This document shows positions 56,399-64,000 of a DNA stretch of 64,000 nucleotides, piece after piece; the stretch's first letter is position 1, and the number at the start of each line of letters is the position of its first letter. Where the stretch lies: assembly GCF_000717645.1 (NCBI RefSeq), contig NZ_JNZZ01000030.1, forward strand, positions 1 to 64,000. Direction: 5' to 3'. The notes under the pieces were generated by a model. The model did no database searches. It was not told the DNA's origin and was given only the letters and a program-made list of their open reading frames with translations. The translations under genes and the position numbers were made by a program. The DNA is from Streptomyces californicus. GTDB lineage: Bacteria > Actinomycetota > Actinomycetes > Streptomycetales > Streptomycetaceae.

Positions 56399-56425
56399 GG
56401 GGAGCACCGCGGGCCGGTGCTCCCC
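56399..56425. terminator. First terminator after the peptidase gene
   Basis: A stem of about 11 bp (GGGAGCACCG with complement, plus one flanking pair) with a 5-base loop immediately follows the peptidase stop. Confidence 0.75.
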
Positions 56426-56433
56426 GTGGAGAA

Positions 56434-56471
56434 CGCCCGGTTCCGGGACCCGCGGGTCCCGGAACCGGGCG
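56434..56471. terminator. Second terminator between peptidase and MFS genes
   Basis: An 18-bp inverted repeat (CGCCCGGTTCCGGGACCC) with almost no loop; the innermost pairs must open. Together with the preceding hairpin it separates the peptidase (plus) and MFS (minus) transcripts. Confidence 0.75.
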
Positions 56472-56502
56472 TCGTCGTCTCCGCCGGTCTCCTGCGGCCC
56501 CG

Positions 56503-57975
56503 TCAGGCGGCCTCGGCGGGCGCCGGCTCCTCCACGGTGCGGGAGTTCGTGAGGCTCAGCGCGCCGATCGTGGCGATCAGGCCCACGGCGACGGCTAGCA
56601 CGGCGTAGGCGATCCGCTCGCCGTGGAAGAACGAGGCCACCAGGCCGTCGCTCCACACGCCGGCCGGGAGGTGGGTGGTGACCAGGGCGGCGATCAGCGT
56701 GCCGACGGCGGCGGTGCCGACGCTGGTGCCGACCTCCTGGGCGGTGTCGTTGAGCGCGGTCCCCATCGAGGTGCGGTTGGCCGGCATCGCGTCGACGAGG
56801 GCGACCGCGCAGATCGTCATGACGGTCCGCAGGCCGATCGTCATGAGCACCATGCAGAGCGCGATGGCCAGGTAGCCGTGCTCGACGCCCCAGGACAGTC
56901 CCGCCAGCGCCGCGGCCAGGCAGCCCGCGCCCACCAGGCAGGCGACGCGGTGGCCGTAGCGGCGGGCCAGCCCCTCGGACAGGGGGGTGGCGAGCAGCAT
57001 GGTCACGATGAGCGGCAGGTTGGCGAGGCCGGCCCGGACGGGGCTCCAGCCGTACGCGTACTGGAAGTGGAGGATGAGCCCGAACATCACGCCGGCCATC
57101 GCGATGGACGTGCCGATCTGCGCCACGGCGGCCCCGCGGACCGTGCCGTCGGAGAACAGGCGGAGGTCCAGCATGGGGGCCGGGCTGCGGCGCTCGTGGA
57201 GGACGAAGGCGATCGCGGCGACGACCGCGCCCGCCACCGAGCCGATGGTGGGGACGGAGAGCCAGCCGTTCTCGACGCCGCTGGTCAGCGCGTAGCAGCC
57301 GAGTCCGATGGTGGCGACGCTGAGCGCCGCGCCCGGCACGTCGAGCCGGTCGCGGGTGAGGTCCTCCGGCCGGTCGGCGGGGACGCCGAGGCGGACCCCG
57401 ATCCAGGCGATGACGGCGATCGGCGCGTTGACGACCAGCAGCCACTCCCAGCGCACATGGGCCAGGGCGGTGCCGCCGATCAGCGGTCCGAGGATGAAGC
57501 CGGACATGCCGACGACGATCATCACCGTCATGGCGCGCATGCGCAGCGCCTTGTCGTCGAAGAGGCGGAAGACCAGGGAGTTCGTGATCGGGGCCATCGC
57601 CGCAGCGGCGATGCCGAGCAGGGCGCGCAGAGTGATCAGCTCACCCGTGGTCGTCACCCACACGGCGCACAGGCTCAGCGCGCCGAACACGGCCAGCCCG
57701 ACGAGCAGGACGCGGCGGCGGCCGAGCCGGTCGGCCAGGGAGCCGGCGGTGAGCAGCAGACCGCCGAAGGTCAGCGAGTACGCGCCGGTGACCCACTGGA
57801 GGGCGGTGGTCCCGCCGCCGAGGTCGCGCCCGATGGTGGGCAGCGCGATCGACAGAAGGGTGTTGTCGACCATCTCCACGAAGAAGGCCAGGCAGAGCGC
57901 GGCCATCGGGATCCACGCGGCGCGCAGGGAGGGATATGTACGGGAAGCGGGGGGTTTCAGCATCGCGGTCGTCAT
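56503..57975 (-). CDS. MFS drug-efflux transporter (DHA2, 14 TM)
   Basis: A 490-aa major facilitator of the DHA2/EmrB type with about 14 hydrophobic segments. The conserved loop LADRLGRRRVLLVGLAVFG follows TM2, and EMVDNTLLSIALPTIGRDLG is typical of TM1. The ATG at 57975 has AAGGAG 10 bases upstream. It is divergent from a TetR gene, and three copies of an 11-bp operator motif lie in the spacer, so it is probably induced by its substrate. Drug or metabolite export is inferred from the family. Confidence 0.9.
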   Translation of the reverse strand: MTTAMLKPPASRTYPSLRAAWIPMAALCLAFFVEMVDNTLLSIALPTIGRDLGGGTTALQWVTGAYSLTFGGLLLTAGSLADRLGRRRVLLVGLAVFGALSLCAVWVTTTGELITLRALLGIAAAAMAPITNSLVFRLFDDKALRMRAMTVMIVVGMSGFILGPLIGGTALAHVRWEWLLVVNAPIAVIAWIGVRLGVPADRPEDLTRDRLDVPGAALSVATIGLGCYALTSGVENGWLSVPTIGSVAGAVVAAIAFVLHERRSPAPMLDLRLFSDGTVRGAAVAQIGTSIAMAGVMFGLILHFQYAYGWSPVRAGLANLPLIVTMLLATPLSEGLARRYGHRVACLVGAGCLAAALAGLSWGVEHGYLAIALCMVLMTIGLRTVMTICAVALVDAMPANRTSMGTALNDTAQEVGTSVGTAAVGTLIAALVTTHLPAGVWSDGLVASFFHGERIAYAVLAVAVGLIATIGALSLTNSRTVEEPAPAEAA

Positions 57976-57994
57976 GGCGGCGCTCCTTTCCATC

Positions 57995-58048
57995 GAACGC
58001 CGCTCGATTATCGAACGGTGTTCCATGGGGTACGATAGAACGGCGTTC
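57995..58048. promoter_or_regulatory. Three copies of a TetR operator motif GAACGGYGTTC
   Basis: GAACGCCGCTC (57995), GAACGGTGTTC (58013) and GAACGGCGTTC (58038) occur in the divergent spacer, flanked by partly conserved ATCG/CGAT. The third is a perfect dyad and the first has one mismatch. Centre spacings are 18 and 25 bases. The adjacent TetR protein is the likely ligand. Confidence 0.75.
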
Positions 58049-58078
58049 GATAGAGATGCAAACGAAGGGCGGAAGGGC

Positions 58079-58780
58079 ATGCCGCGCCACCAGGACCGCG
58101 CCGCCGGGGGCCGCCGCCGCGCCTCGCACTCGATGGAGTCGGTGCTCACCGAAGCGGTGGTGCTGCTGGATGAGGCCGGTCCCTCGGCGCTGACGTTCCG
58201 GGCGCTCGCCCAGCGCCTCGGCGGCGGGGTGGCCAGCATCTACTGGTACGTCGCGAGCAAGGACGAACTGCTCGACCGCGCCACCGACCACGTGATCGGC
58301 GGCGTCCTCGCCGACATCGACGCGATCGAGCCGGGCGACGACCCGATCGACGACCTCCGGGCGATCTCGCTGGCCCTGTTCGACGCGATCCTCGTGCGGC
58401 CGTGGCTCGGGAACTACTTCATGCGCAACACCGACGTCCAGGGCAACTGCCTGCGCCTCTACGAGAAGCTCGGGCAGCCGACCCTGCGGCTGAAGCTCAC
58501 CGCCCGCCAGCGGTTCCACGCCGTCTCGGCGATCTCGACCGTCGTCGTCGGCTCGGCGGTCGACCTCGGGCAGGAGCCGCCCGCCGAGGTGCTCGACGGC
58601 GCCGTCGGCCGCGACGAGTTCTTGAGCCGCTTCACCGCCACCTGGCGGGAGCTGGACCGCGACGCGTACCCCTTCGTGCATGAGATCGTCGACGAGTTCG
58701 ACGGCCACGACGACATCGACCAGTTCCGCGCCGCGCTGGACCTGACCCTGGCGGGAATCCGCCTCCAGGCCGGCGCCTGA
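58079..58780 (+). CDS. TetR-family repressor of the MFS pump
   Basis: A 233-aa TetR regulator: helix-turn-helix at residues 19-65 (VLTEAVVLLDEAGPSALTFRALAQRLGGGVASIYWYVASKDELLDRA) and a TetR_C-type ligand domain (VVGSAVDLGQEPPAEVLDG). The start is ATG at 58079 with GGAAGGG upstream; longer readings run through the operator region. It is divergent from the MFS gene with three operator copies between them, a standard repressor-pump pair. Confidence 0.9.
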   Translation: MPRHQDRAAGGRRRASHSMESVLTEAVVLLDEAGPSALTFRALAQRLGGGVASIYWYVASKDELLDRATDHVIGGVLADIDAIEPGDDPIDDLRAISLALFDAILVRPWLGNYFMRNTDVQGNCLRLYEKLGQPTLRLKLTARQRFHAVSAISTVVVGSAVDLGQEPPAEVLDGAVGRDEFLSRFTATWRELDRDAYPFVHEIVDEFDGHDDIDQFRAALDLTLAGIRLQAGA

Positions 58781-58915
58781 ACGGTCCGCCCGGGCGCGCG
58801 TACGCCGCCGGGGACGCGTACGCCGCAGGGCCTCGGGCCCTCCGCACGGGCCCTCGGTCCGCGTACGTAGCCGGGCCACGGGCGTTCCGTGCCGGTCCCG
58901 CCCGGCCGCGCGCCG

Positions 58916-59599
58916 CTACCAGCCGGAGGAGCGGCGCGCGCATCCCACCGGTTTCGCGCCGCGCAGGGAGACGTACAGCTCGGTGTCGTCCGGGCACTGC
59001 GCCCGCCGTCCCACCGCCGACTCCACCCGGTAGCGCGGGGCGCGTCCGCCCGCGTCCGCGCAGGCGGTCTCCGTCACCTCGCCGTCTCCGGCCGCCGTGA
59101 CGCAGTCGCCGACCACGGTGAGCGGGCCGCCGCCCTGTCCCGGATCGCCCGGATGCGGCGGCCTCAGATTGCGCATGCAGGCGTATCCGGTGGTGAGCCG
59201 GGAACGGGCCCCGGCCCCCGTCTCGGACACGTGCAGCACGAAGTCGGTGGCGGCCGGGCAGACCGGCCCCGTGGCGGCGGTGCCGAGATGCCGGGCGAGC
59301 ACGGTCGCCACGGCCTTCTCGCTGCGGCAGAACACCTCCCGGATCTCCGGTCCGCGCGAGCTGCAGTCGCCGGGCCCGAGGAACACCACGCCGTACGGGG
59401 TGGGCTCGGCCCGTCCGGGGGAGGGCCGCCCCCGGTCGTCGGCAGTCGTAGGGTCCGGCCCCTGGCAGCCCGACAGCAGCAGGGCGGCCAGCGTCACCAG
59501 CAGCGGCAGCAGGAGGGCGCGCGGGCGGGCCCGTGGATGGGCTCGCGGGAGGCTCCGGGGCGGCGGGCGCCGGGGCCCCGGGGAAACGTGATCGTCCAT
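58916..59599 (-). CDS. Secreted lipoprotein of unknown function
   Basis: A 227-aa lipoprotein. A basic N-terminal stretch (RRPPPRSLPRAHPRARPR) precedes a hydrophobic core and the lipobox LLLSGC, so the mature protein is lipid-anchored at Cys. The mature region has about eight cysteines in pairs (GDCSSRGPEIREVFC; CVTAAGDGEVTETAC; AQCPDD; VGCARR) and no domain I recognise. The ATG at 59599 begins MDDHVSPGP. It lies downstream of the GH3 gene but a strong hairpin separates them. Confidence 0.75.
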   Translation of the reverse strand: MDDHVSPGPRRPPPRSLPRAHPRARPRALLLPLLVTLAALLLSGCQGPDPTTADDRGRPSPGRAEPTPYGVVFLGPGDCSSRGPEIREVFCRSEKAVATVLARHLGTAATGPVCPAATDFVLHVSETGAGARSRLTTGYACMRNLRPPHPGDPGQGGGPLTVVGDCVTAAGDGEVTETACADAGGRAPRYRVESAVGRRAQCPDDTELYVSLRGAKPVGCARRSSGW

Positions 59600-59631
59600 G
59601 CAGTGACCCCCGATACGTCCTTCAAGACGTA

Positions 59632-59670
59632 CACCTGGCGTGGCCCGCCGGGGCGGGGCCACGCCAGGTG
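59632..59670 (-). terminator. Terminator after the GH3 hexosaminidase gene
   Basis: A 15-bp perfect stem (CACCTGGCGTGGCCC) with a 9-base loop lies between the stop of the GH3 gene and the lipoprotein start. Confidence 0.8.
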
Positions 59671-59725
59671 CCCGGGATGCTTCGCGCAACCGGTGGGGTG
59701 CCGGGGCCGTACGGTCGCCGTAGGG

Positions 59726-61561
59726 CTAGTACGACAGTCCGTGGCCCACCGGATACAGCACCTGCGTCGGATCGTCCGCGCGCTGCACCGGAACCGGGAG
59801 GGTGCCCTCCGGCTCGGCACGGCCCGCGATCACCCGGGCGGCGGCGCGCAGTTCGACGTCGATCCAGGAGTACGCGGCGAGGCTCGCCGCGACGCCGGCG
59901 CCGGTGAGGTGCGCGACGTCGTACGGGTTGCGGATCGCGACCGTGATCACCGGGACGCCGGTCGCCACGAGCGCGGTCACCAGGGTGCGCTGCGAACTCG
60001 TCGCCGTGACGTTGTACGTCGCCACGATCACCGCGTCCCGGCCCCGGGCGGCGGCCACCGCCTCGTCGATCTTCGCCTGCTTCGGGGCCGTACCGGTGGA
60101 CAACGCCTGGGCGCTGAAGCCCAGTTCTCCGAAAGCCTTGGCCAGGACGGTGGTCGGCGGGCCCGTCGTGCCCGAGGGGGACGCCGGATCGGCCCCCACC
60201 ACCAGCAGGGAACGGTGGGTGCGGCGGGAGAGCGGCAGCAGCGAGCCCGGGTTGTCGAGCAGGGTCGTCGTGCGCTCGGCGATCCGGTCGGCGGCGGCCA
60301 GGTGGGCGCGGCTGCCGACCGTGCGGTCGACGCCTCCGTGGGTGACGAACGGGTCCCGGAACAGGCCCAGTCCGCTCTTGAGCCGCAGGATGCGCAGGAT
60401 CGACTCGTCGATCCGCGCCTCGGTGAGCTCGCCGTCGCGCACCGCCTTCAGCACCGCGTTCCAGGCGACGGAGAGGTTCGGCGGGTTGAGGAGCTGGTCC
60501 GCGCCCGCCCGCAGCGCGAGGACCGGCACCCGGTCGTCGCCGTACTTCGTGCGCACCCCCTGCATGGCGAGCGAGTCGGTGACCACCACCCCGTCGTAGC
60601 CCAGCTCCTCGCGGAGGATGCCGGTGAGGATCGGCCGGGAGAGCGTGGCCGGGTCCCCGGACGGGTCGAGGGCCGGGACCACGATGTGCGCGGTCATGAT
60701 CGAGTCGATCCGGGCCCGGACCGCCGCGCGGAACGGCGGGGCGTCCAGCTCCTCCCACTGCGCGCGGGTGTGGTTGATGACCGGGAGCCCGGTGTGGCTG
60801 TCGACGTTGGTGTCGCCGTGGCCGGGGAAGTGCTTGGCGGTCGCCGCGATGCCCGCGCCCTGGTAGCCCTTCACCTGCGCCGCGACCAGGTCGGCCACCG
60901 CGTCGGGGTCGGAGCCGAAGGACCGCACGCCGATGACCGGGTTGGCCGGATTGACGTTGACGTCGGCGTCCGGCGCGTAGTTCTGGTTGATGCCGACCGC
61001 GGCCAGTTCCGCGCCCGCGATCCAGGCCGCCCGGCGGGTGTCGGAACGCGAGGCGCCCGCGCCCAGGGCCATCGCGCCCGGCAGCAGGGTGGCGGGTGCG
61101 CCGAGCCTGCAGACGATGCCGTGCTCCTGGTCGGTGGAGACGATCAGCGGCACCCGGGAGCGCTCGGCGAGTGCGGCGTGCTGGAGGCCGTTGGAGAGGT
61201 CCGCGATCTGGTGCGGGTCACGGGTGTTGCGCGCCCAGGTGAAGTAGATGATGCCGCCGACGTGGTACTTCGCGATCAGTTCGGCGGCGGTGCGGACCCC
61301 GATCTCCTTGAGGTTCTCGTCGATGTCGACCTGGTCGGGCTCGGTGGCGGAGTGCCCGTAGACCCGCATCACGAACAGCTGGCCGACCTTCTCCTCAAGG
61401 CTCATGCCGGCGATGATCCGCCGGAGCCGGCTGTCGGTGGAGGCGTTCGTCGTGTGAGCGGAGGCGAGGGCGGGGGTGGCGGCGAAGCCGCCGGTGGCCG
61501 CGGCCGCGGCGGTGGCCGCCGTGGCGGTGAGGAGGGTGCGTCTTGAGGTGCGGTGGGGCAC
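59726..61561 (-). CDS. Secreted GH3 beta-N-acetylglucosaminidase (NagZ type)
   Basis: A 611-aa secreted glycoside hydrolase. The N-terminus (RTSRRTLLTATAATAAAAATGG) looks like a twin-arginine signal. The (beta/alpha)8 domain carries the NagZ loop KHFPGHGDTNVDSHTGLP, whose Asp-His pair is specific to N-acetylhexosaminidases of family 3, and the nucleophile Asp329 in VVTDSLAMQGV. A second alpha/beta sandwich domain follows (residues 410-600). It probably releases GlcNAc from chito-oligosaccharides or peptidoglycan fragments outside the cell. An inverted repeat with ACTTCC/GGAAGT arms lies 27-41 bases upstream. Confidence 0.92.
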   Translation of the reverse strand: MPHRTSRRTLLTATAATAAAAATGGFAATPALASAHTTNASTDSRLRRIIAGMSLEEKVGQLFVMRVYGHSATEPDQVDIDENLKEIGVRTAAELIAKYHVGGIIYFTWARNTRDPHQIADLSNGLQHAALAERSRVPLIVSTDQEHGIVCRLGAPATLLPGAMALGAGASRSDTRRAAWIAGAELAAVGINQNYAPDADVNVNPANPVIGVRSFGSDPDAVADLVAAQVKGYQGAGIAATAKHFPGHGDTNVDSHTGLPVINHTRAQWEELDAPPFRAAVRARIDSIMTAHIVVPALDPSGDPATLSRPILTGILREELGYDGVVVTDSLAMQGVRTKYGDDRVPVLALRAGADQLLNPPNLSVAWNAVLKAVRDGELTEARIDESILRILRLKSGLGLFRDPFVTHGGVDRTVGSRAHLAAADRIAERTTTLLDNPGSLLPLSRRTHRSLLVVGADPASPSGTTGPPTTVLAKAFGELGFSAQALSTGTAPKQAKIDEAVAAARGRDAVIVATYNVTATSSQRTLVTALVATGVPVITVAIRNPYDVAHLTGAGVAASLAAYSWIDVELRAAARVIAGRAEPEGTLPVPVQRADDPTQVLYPVGHGLSY

Positions 61562-61588
61562 GTGAGCTCCTTCCCGGGGGTGAAAGAA

Positions 61589-61602
61589 ACTTCCAAGGAA
61601 GT
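61589..61602. promoter_or_regulatory. Inverted repeat upstream of the GH3 gene
   Basis: ACTTCC-AA-GGAAGT lies 27-41 bases upstream of the GH3 start within a locally AT-rich segment (61580-61630). The regulator is unknown; no DasR-type core is present. Confidence 0.45.
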
Positions 61603-61677
61603 ACGCTTATCCGGAAAGTAACTACCGGTCAAGAGGGCGGGCCGACGCGGGGGTCGCACGCGGCCGAAAGAGTCCGT

Positions 61678-61713
61678 GTACCGGATGTACCGGATGTACC
61701 GGATGCGCCGGAT
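61678..61713. repeat. Four tandem 9-bp repeats (GTACCGGAT)
   Basis: Three exact GTACCGGAT copies and one GCGCCGGAT copy lie between the GH3 promoter region and the 3' end of the LysR gene. They are non-coding as far as I can tell. Confidence 0.9.
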
Positions 61714-61724
61714 TCGTCCGCAGG

Positions 61725-62633
61725 CTACGCCAGGCCCGCCGCCGCGCCGTGGGCCCGCAGCGCGTCCACCGCCGCCGTGATCGCCGGCCGACGGGCCGCC
61801 TCCGTACGCCACAGTGCGTACAGCCGCCGCTCCGGCACCGGGTCCAGCCGGATGGCCGCCACCCCCGCCGGGAGTGGCCCCCGACCCAGCCGGGGCATCA
61901 TCGCGATGCCCAACCCTGCTGCCACCAGCGCCAGTTGGGTGTGGTGCTCCTCCGCCCGGTGGCGGATGTCGGGCTCGCACCCCGCCGTGCGCAGCGTCCG
62001 TACGAGCCAGTCGTGGCACACCGTCCCCGGCGGCTGGCAGATCCACCGCTCCCGCGCCAGCTCCTCGCGCCGCACCCCGTCCCGCCCGGCCAGCGCGTGC
62101 CCCTCGGGGACCAGCAGGTCGCACCGGTCGAGCCCGATCACCGCCTGCGCCAACCCTTCCGGCGCGGGCAGCGGGGCGATGTCCCAGTCGTGCGCCACCG
62201 CCAGATCGACGACCCCCTTCGCGGCCAGGTCCACCGACAGATGCGGGTCCACCTCGTCCAACCGCACGTCCAGCGCCGGGTGTTCACGGCTCAGCCCGGC
62301 CAGCACCCCCGGCAGCAGCCCGCGCGCGGCGGAGGCGAACGCGGCGATCGTCAGCCGGCCCGTCGGCAGCCCCCGGCGCTCCTCCAGCTCCGTCTCGGTC
62401 TGCTCCATGATGGCCAGCAGCCGCTGCGCCGCGCCCACCAGGTGCAGCGCCTCCTCGGTCAGCGACACCCCGCGCCCGCGCCGCTCCAGCAGGGTGGTCC
62501 GGGTCTCCCGCTCCAACTTGGTGATCTGCTGGGAGACGGCGGACGGGGTGTAGCCGAGGGCGGTCGCCGCGCCCGCGACGGAACCGTGGACGGAGACCGC
62601 GTGCAGGGCGCGCAGCCGGGACAGATCGAGCAC
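61725..62633 (-). CDS. LysR-family transcriptional regulator
   Basis: A 302-aa LysR regulator: N-terminal winged helix-turn-helix (LSRLRALHAVSVHGSVAGAATALGYTPSAVSQQITKLERETRTTLLERRGRGVSLTEEA) and a periplasmic-binding-like effector domain. The GTG at 62633 is preferred over an in-frame upstream codon at 62681 because GAGG precedes it by 5 bases and MLDLSRLRAL is the common N-terminus. It is divergent from an EamA transporter gene, and the spacer contains a TTCAGC/GCTGAA dyad. It probably activates the transporter gene in response to a small molecule. Confidence 0.9.
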   Translation of the reverse strand: MLDLSRLRALHAVSVHGSVAGAATALGYTPSAVSQQITKLERETRTTLLERRGRGVSLTEEALHLVGAAQRLLAIMEQTETELEERRGLPTGRLTIAAFASAARGLLPGVLAGLSREHPALDVRLDEVDPHLSVDLAAKGVVDLAVAHDWDIAPLPAPEGLAQAVIGLDRCDLLVPEGHALAGRDGVRREELARERWICQPPGTVCHDWLVRTLRTAGCEPDIRHRAEEHHTQLALVAAGLGIAMMPRLGRGPLPAGVAAIRLDPVPERRLYALWRTEAARRPAITAAVDALRAHGAAAGLA

Positions 62634-62683
62634 GGTGACCTCACTCCTCGCGGCGGCCGACCCGCCGTTTCCTCGCCGCATCG

Positions 62684-62698
62684 TTCAGCGGTGCTGAA
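62684..62698. promoter_or_regulatory. LysR-type dyad between LysR and EamA genes
   Basis: TTCAGC-GGT-GCTGAA is a perfect 6-3-6 dyad in the 124-base divergent spacer, and a GCTGAA half-site recurs near 62741. It is a candidate LysR binding site. Confidence 0.55.
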
Positions 62699-62757
62699 TC
62701 CCACCATGAAGAAGTCCGCGCTGGTGCTGCACGGTCATCCTGCTGAATGCTCACCGC

Positions 62758-63978
62758 ATGCGTCCACGCCATATCGCCCTGGCCGTGCTCGTCGCGGCGC
62801 TCTGGGGTGTGAACTTCGTCGTGATCGAGCTCGGGCTCGGCTACTTCCCGCCGCTCCTCTTCTCGGCCCTCCGCTTCCTGGCCGCCGCCGTGCCCGCGAT
62901 CTTCCTCCTCGGCCGTCCGTCGGTGGCCTGGAAGTGGGTCGTGGGCGTCGGACTGGTCCTGGGGGTCGGCAAGTTCGGGCTGCTGTTCATCGGCATGGAC
63001 CAGGGGATGCCCGCCGGGCTCTCCTCGCTGGTCCTCCAGGCCCAGGCCGTCTTCACCGCCCTGTTCGCCGCCCTCGCCCTCTCCGAACGTCCCGGCCGGG
63101 TCCGGCTGGCGGGCATGGCCGTCGCGCTCGCGGGCATCGGGGTGGCCGCCGTGGACGAGGGGGCGGGCGGCCCGGTCCTCGCGTTCGTGCTGGTCGTCGG
63201 GGCGGCCGCCTGCTGGGGCGTGTCCAACGTGCTGACCCGCCGGGCCGCACCGGCGGACGCGCTGACCTTCATGGTCTGGGTCTCGGCCGTGCCGGTGCTG
63301 CCGCTGCTCGCCCTGTCCCTCCTCTTCGAGGGCCCGGACCAGGGCATGGCTGCGCTCGCCGCACTCGACTGGAGCGGGGCGGGGATCATCCTGTACGTCG
63401 CGTGGATCAGCACGGTCTTCGGCTTCGGCGCCTGGGGCTTCCTGCTCCGCCGTTACCCGGCCTCGTCCGTGGCGCCCTTCACCCTGCTCGTCCCCGTCTT
63501 CGGGATGTCGTCGGCCGCGCTGGTGCTCGGCGAGGGCGTGAGCTCGCTGCGGTGGTGCGCGGCGGCCCTGCTGGTGGGCGGGGTGGCGCTGACCTCGGGC
63601 GTCGGCGGACGGGCCCGGAGGACGACCGCCGCGCCCGCTCCCGTGGATACGGAGGCCGCCGCGCCCGCCGCCGCGCGTACGGAGGTCGCCGCGCCCGCCG
63701 TCGATGCGCCCGCCGCCGTGCATACGCAGGCCGCCGCGCCCGTCCTCGTACGTCCGAAGGCCGGCGCGGCCGTCAGCGGTCCCGCTTCCGCTCCCACTAC
63801 TGCTTCGGGGCGCCGATCCGCAGCAGGTGCTCCCGGCCCGCGCCCAGCAGGCCCGGCAGCTCCGTCGCGTCCGGGTGCCAGCGCTTCTCGTACTCCCAGC
63901 ACACCCACGTCTGCGGATCCAGCCGGTCCACGCACCGGTCCAGCGGCAGCACCCCGGAGCCCAGCGGCAGCGGAGTGA
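62758..63978 (+). CDS. EamA-family (DMT) transporter with a long C-terminal tail
   Basis: A drug/metabolite transporter with ten hydrophobic segments over the first 283 residues, in two EamA repeats (ALWGVNFVVIELGLGYFPP; AACWGVSNVLTRRAAPADALTFM). The family is about 300 aa; here an extra 120-residue Ala/Pro/Thr-rich tail brings the total to 406, and its last 60 codons are antisense to the convergent gene at 63797. The tail may be a read-through into non-coding DNA after loss of the original stop. Substrate unknown. Confidence 0.85.
   Translation: MRPRHIALAVLVAALWGVNFVVIELGLGYFPPLLFSALRFLAAAVPAIFLLGRPSVAWKWVVGVGLVLGVGKFGLLFIGMDQGMPAGLSSLVLQAQAVFTALFAALALSERPGRVRLAGMAVALAGIGVAAVDEGAGGPVLAFVLVVGAAACWGVSNVLTRRAAPADALTFMVWVSAVPVLPLLALSLLFEGPDQGMAALAALDWSGAGIILYVAWISTVFGFGAWGFLLRRYPASSVAPFTLLVPVFGMSSAALVLGEGVSSLRWCAAALLVGGVALTSGVGGRARRTTAAPAPVDTEAAAPAAARTEVAAPAVDAPAAVHTQAAAPVLVRPKAGAAVSGPASAPTTASGRRSAAGAPGPRPAGPAAPSRPGASASRTPSTPTSADPAGPRTGPAAAPRSPAAAE
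63643..63744. repeat. Imperfect 27-bp repeats in the EamA tail
   Basis: Three related 27-base units (63643, 63673, 63718), each ending in CGCCGCGCCCG followed by CC or TC, encode the Ala/Pro-rich tail of the transporter. They support the view that the tail is not part of the membrane domain. Confidence 0.6.
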
Positions 63979-64000
63979 GGTCGTCCGCCGACGCCACGTC
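63797..64000 (-). CDS. Partial sugar phosphate isomerase/epimerase-like protein (3' end only)
   Basis: The last 67 codons of a gene that continues beyond the window edge. The sequence (LPLGSGVLPLDRCVDRLDPQ, WVCWEYEKRWHPDATELPGL) matches the C-terminus of AP-endonuclease-family-2-type TIM-barrel sugar isomerases/epimerases, with the conserved WEYEKRWHP element. The TAG stop is at 63797. It overlaps the C-terminal tail of the EamA gene by about 180 bases on the opposite strand. The N-terminal part cannot be seen. Confidence 0.75.
   Translation of the reverse strand, partial: DVASADDLTPLPLGSGVLPLDRCVDRLDPQTWVCWEYEKRWHPDATELPGLLGAGREHLLRIGAPKQ

Overview
The window looks like a stretch of Streptomyces chromosome. 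Base composition is very G+C rich with strong third-position bias. It carries the complete desferrioxamine biosynthesis operon desABCD with DmdR1-type iron boxes, an adpA-orn pair, CebR boxes, a DasR-type palindrome, and lineage-typical families (DUF1707, DUF397, GPP34, PucR). I found no in-frame TTA codon in any gene assigned here. No rRNA, CRISPR array, integrase, transposase or prophage module is visible. From memory (not checked), gene content and order resemble the S. coelicolor chromosome near the des and adpA loci, so most of this is core rather than island DNA.

Layout. 1-4.8 kb: cellobiose import and hydrolysis (cebF, cebG, bglC) and the LacI repressor cebR, with CebR boxes at bglC and cebR. 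4.9-7.1 kb: a TerD domain fused to a PD-(D/E)XK nuclease-like domain. 7.2-8.05 kb: a secreted AA10 lytic polysaccharide monooxygenase behind a DasR-type site, then tRNA-His. 8.1-11.6 kb: orn, adpA, a 1-kb adpA upstream region and a universal stress protein. 11.7-15 kb: glmS, a small leaderless hypothetical gene and a DUF4429/SHOCT protein. 15-21.3 kb: desD, desC, desB, desA and the ferric-siderophore reductase. 21.4-22.7 kb: an acetyltransferase and a DUF1707 protein. 22.8-29.3 kb: a leucine/isovalerate degradation operon (acyl-CoA dehydrogenase, HMG-CoA lyase, methylcrotonyl-CoA carboxylase alpha and beta) divergent from a TetR gene, with twin operators between them.

29.5-36.4 kb: GPP34 protein, an NmrA/TetR divergent pair, a phosphatase-like protein, a cation diffusion facilitator, a TesB thioesterase and a second acyl-CoA dehydrogenase. 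36.6-42.6 kb: DUF5713 protein, an AraC-VOC-UvrA-like run, a DUF397 remnant, a YCII-like protein and an HSL-type hydrolase. 42.6-44.7 kb: a methyltransferase and an acetyltransferase. 44.7-49.3 kb: a PucR regulator divergent from a ureohydrolase and a ThDP enzyme, which together could run the last steps of arginine transaminase-type catabolism. 49.3-50.2 kb: a HigBA-type toxin-antitoxin pair. 50.4-56.4 kb: a single-chain ABC exporter, a small SapA-like secreted protein and a secreted S37-type peptidase. 56.5-58.8 kb: an MFS efflux pump divergent from its likely TetR repressor, with three operator copies. 58.9-61.6 kb: a lipoprotein and a secreted NagZ-type GH3 hexosaminidase. 61.7-64 kb: a LysR/EamA divergent pair and the 3' end of a sugar isomerase-like gene that leaves the window.

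Common threads are polysaccharide use (cellobiose, chitin, GlcNAc), iron acquisition, branched-chain acyl-CoA catabolism, arginine-derived guanidino compounds, and export or resistance functions with local regulators. The points I consider most worth testing are the TTA-free adpA, the TerD-nuclease fusion, the single-chain ABC exporter with one degenerate ATP site, the Gly-Ser microsatellite inside the PucR regulator, and the leaderless small gene behind an 18-bp perfect palindrome.
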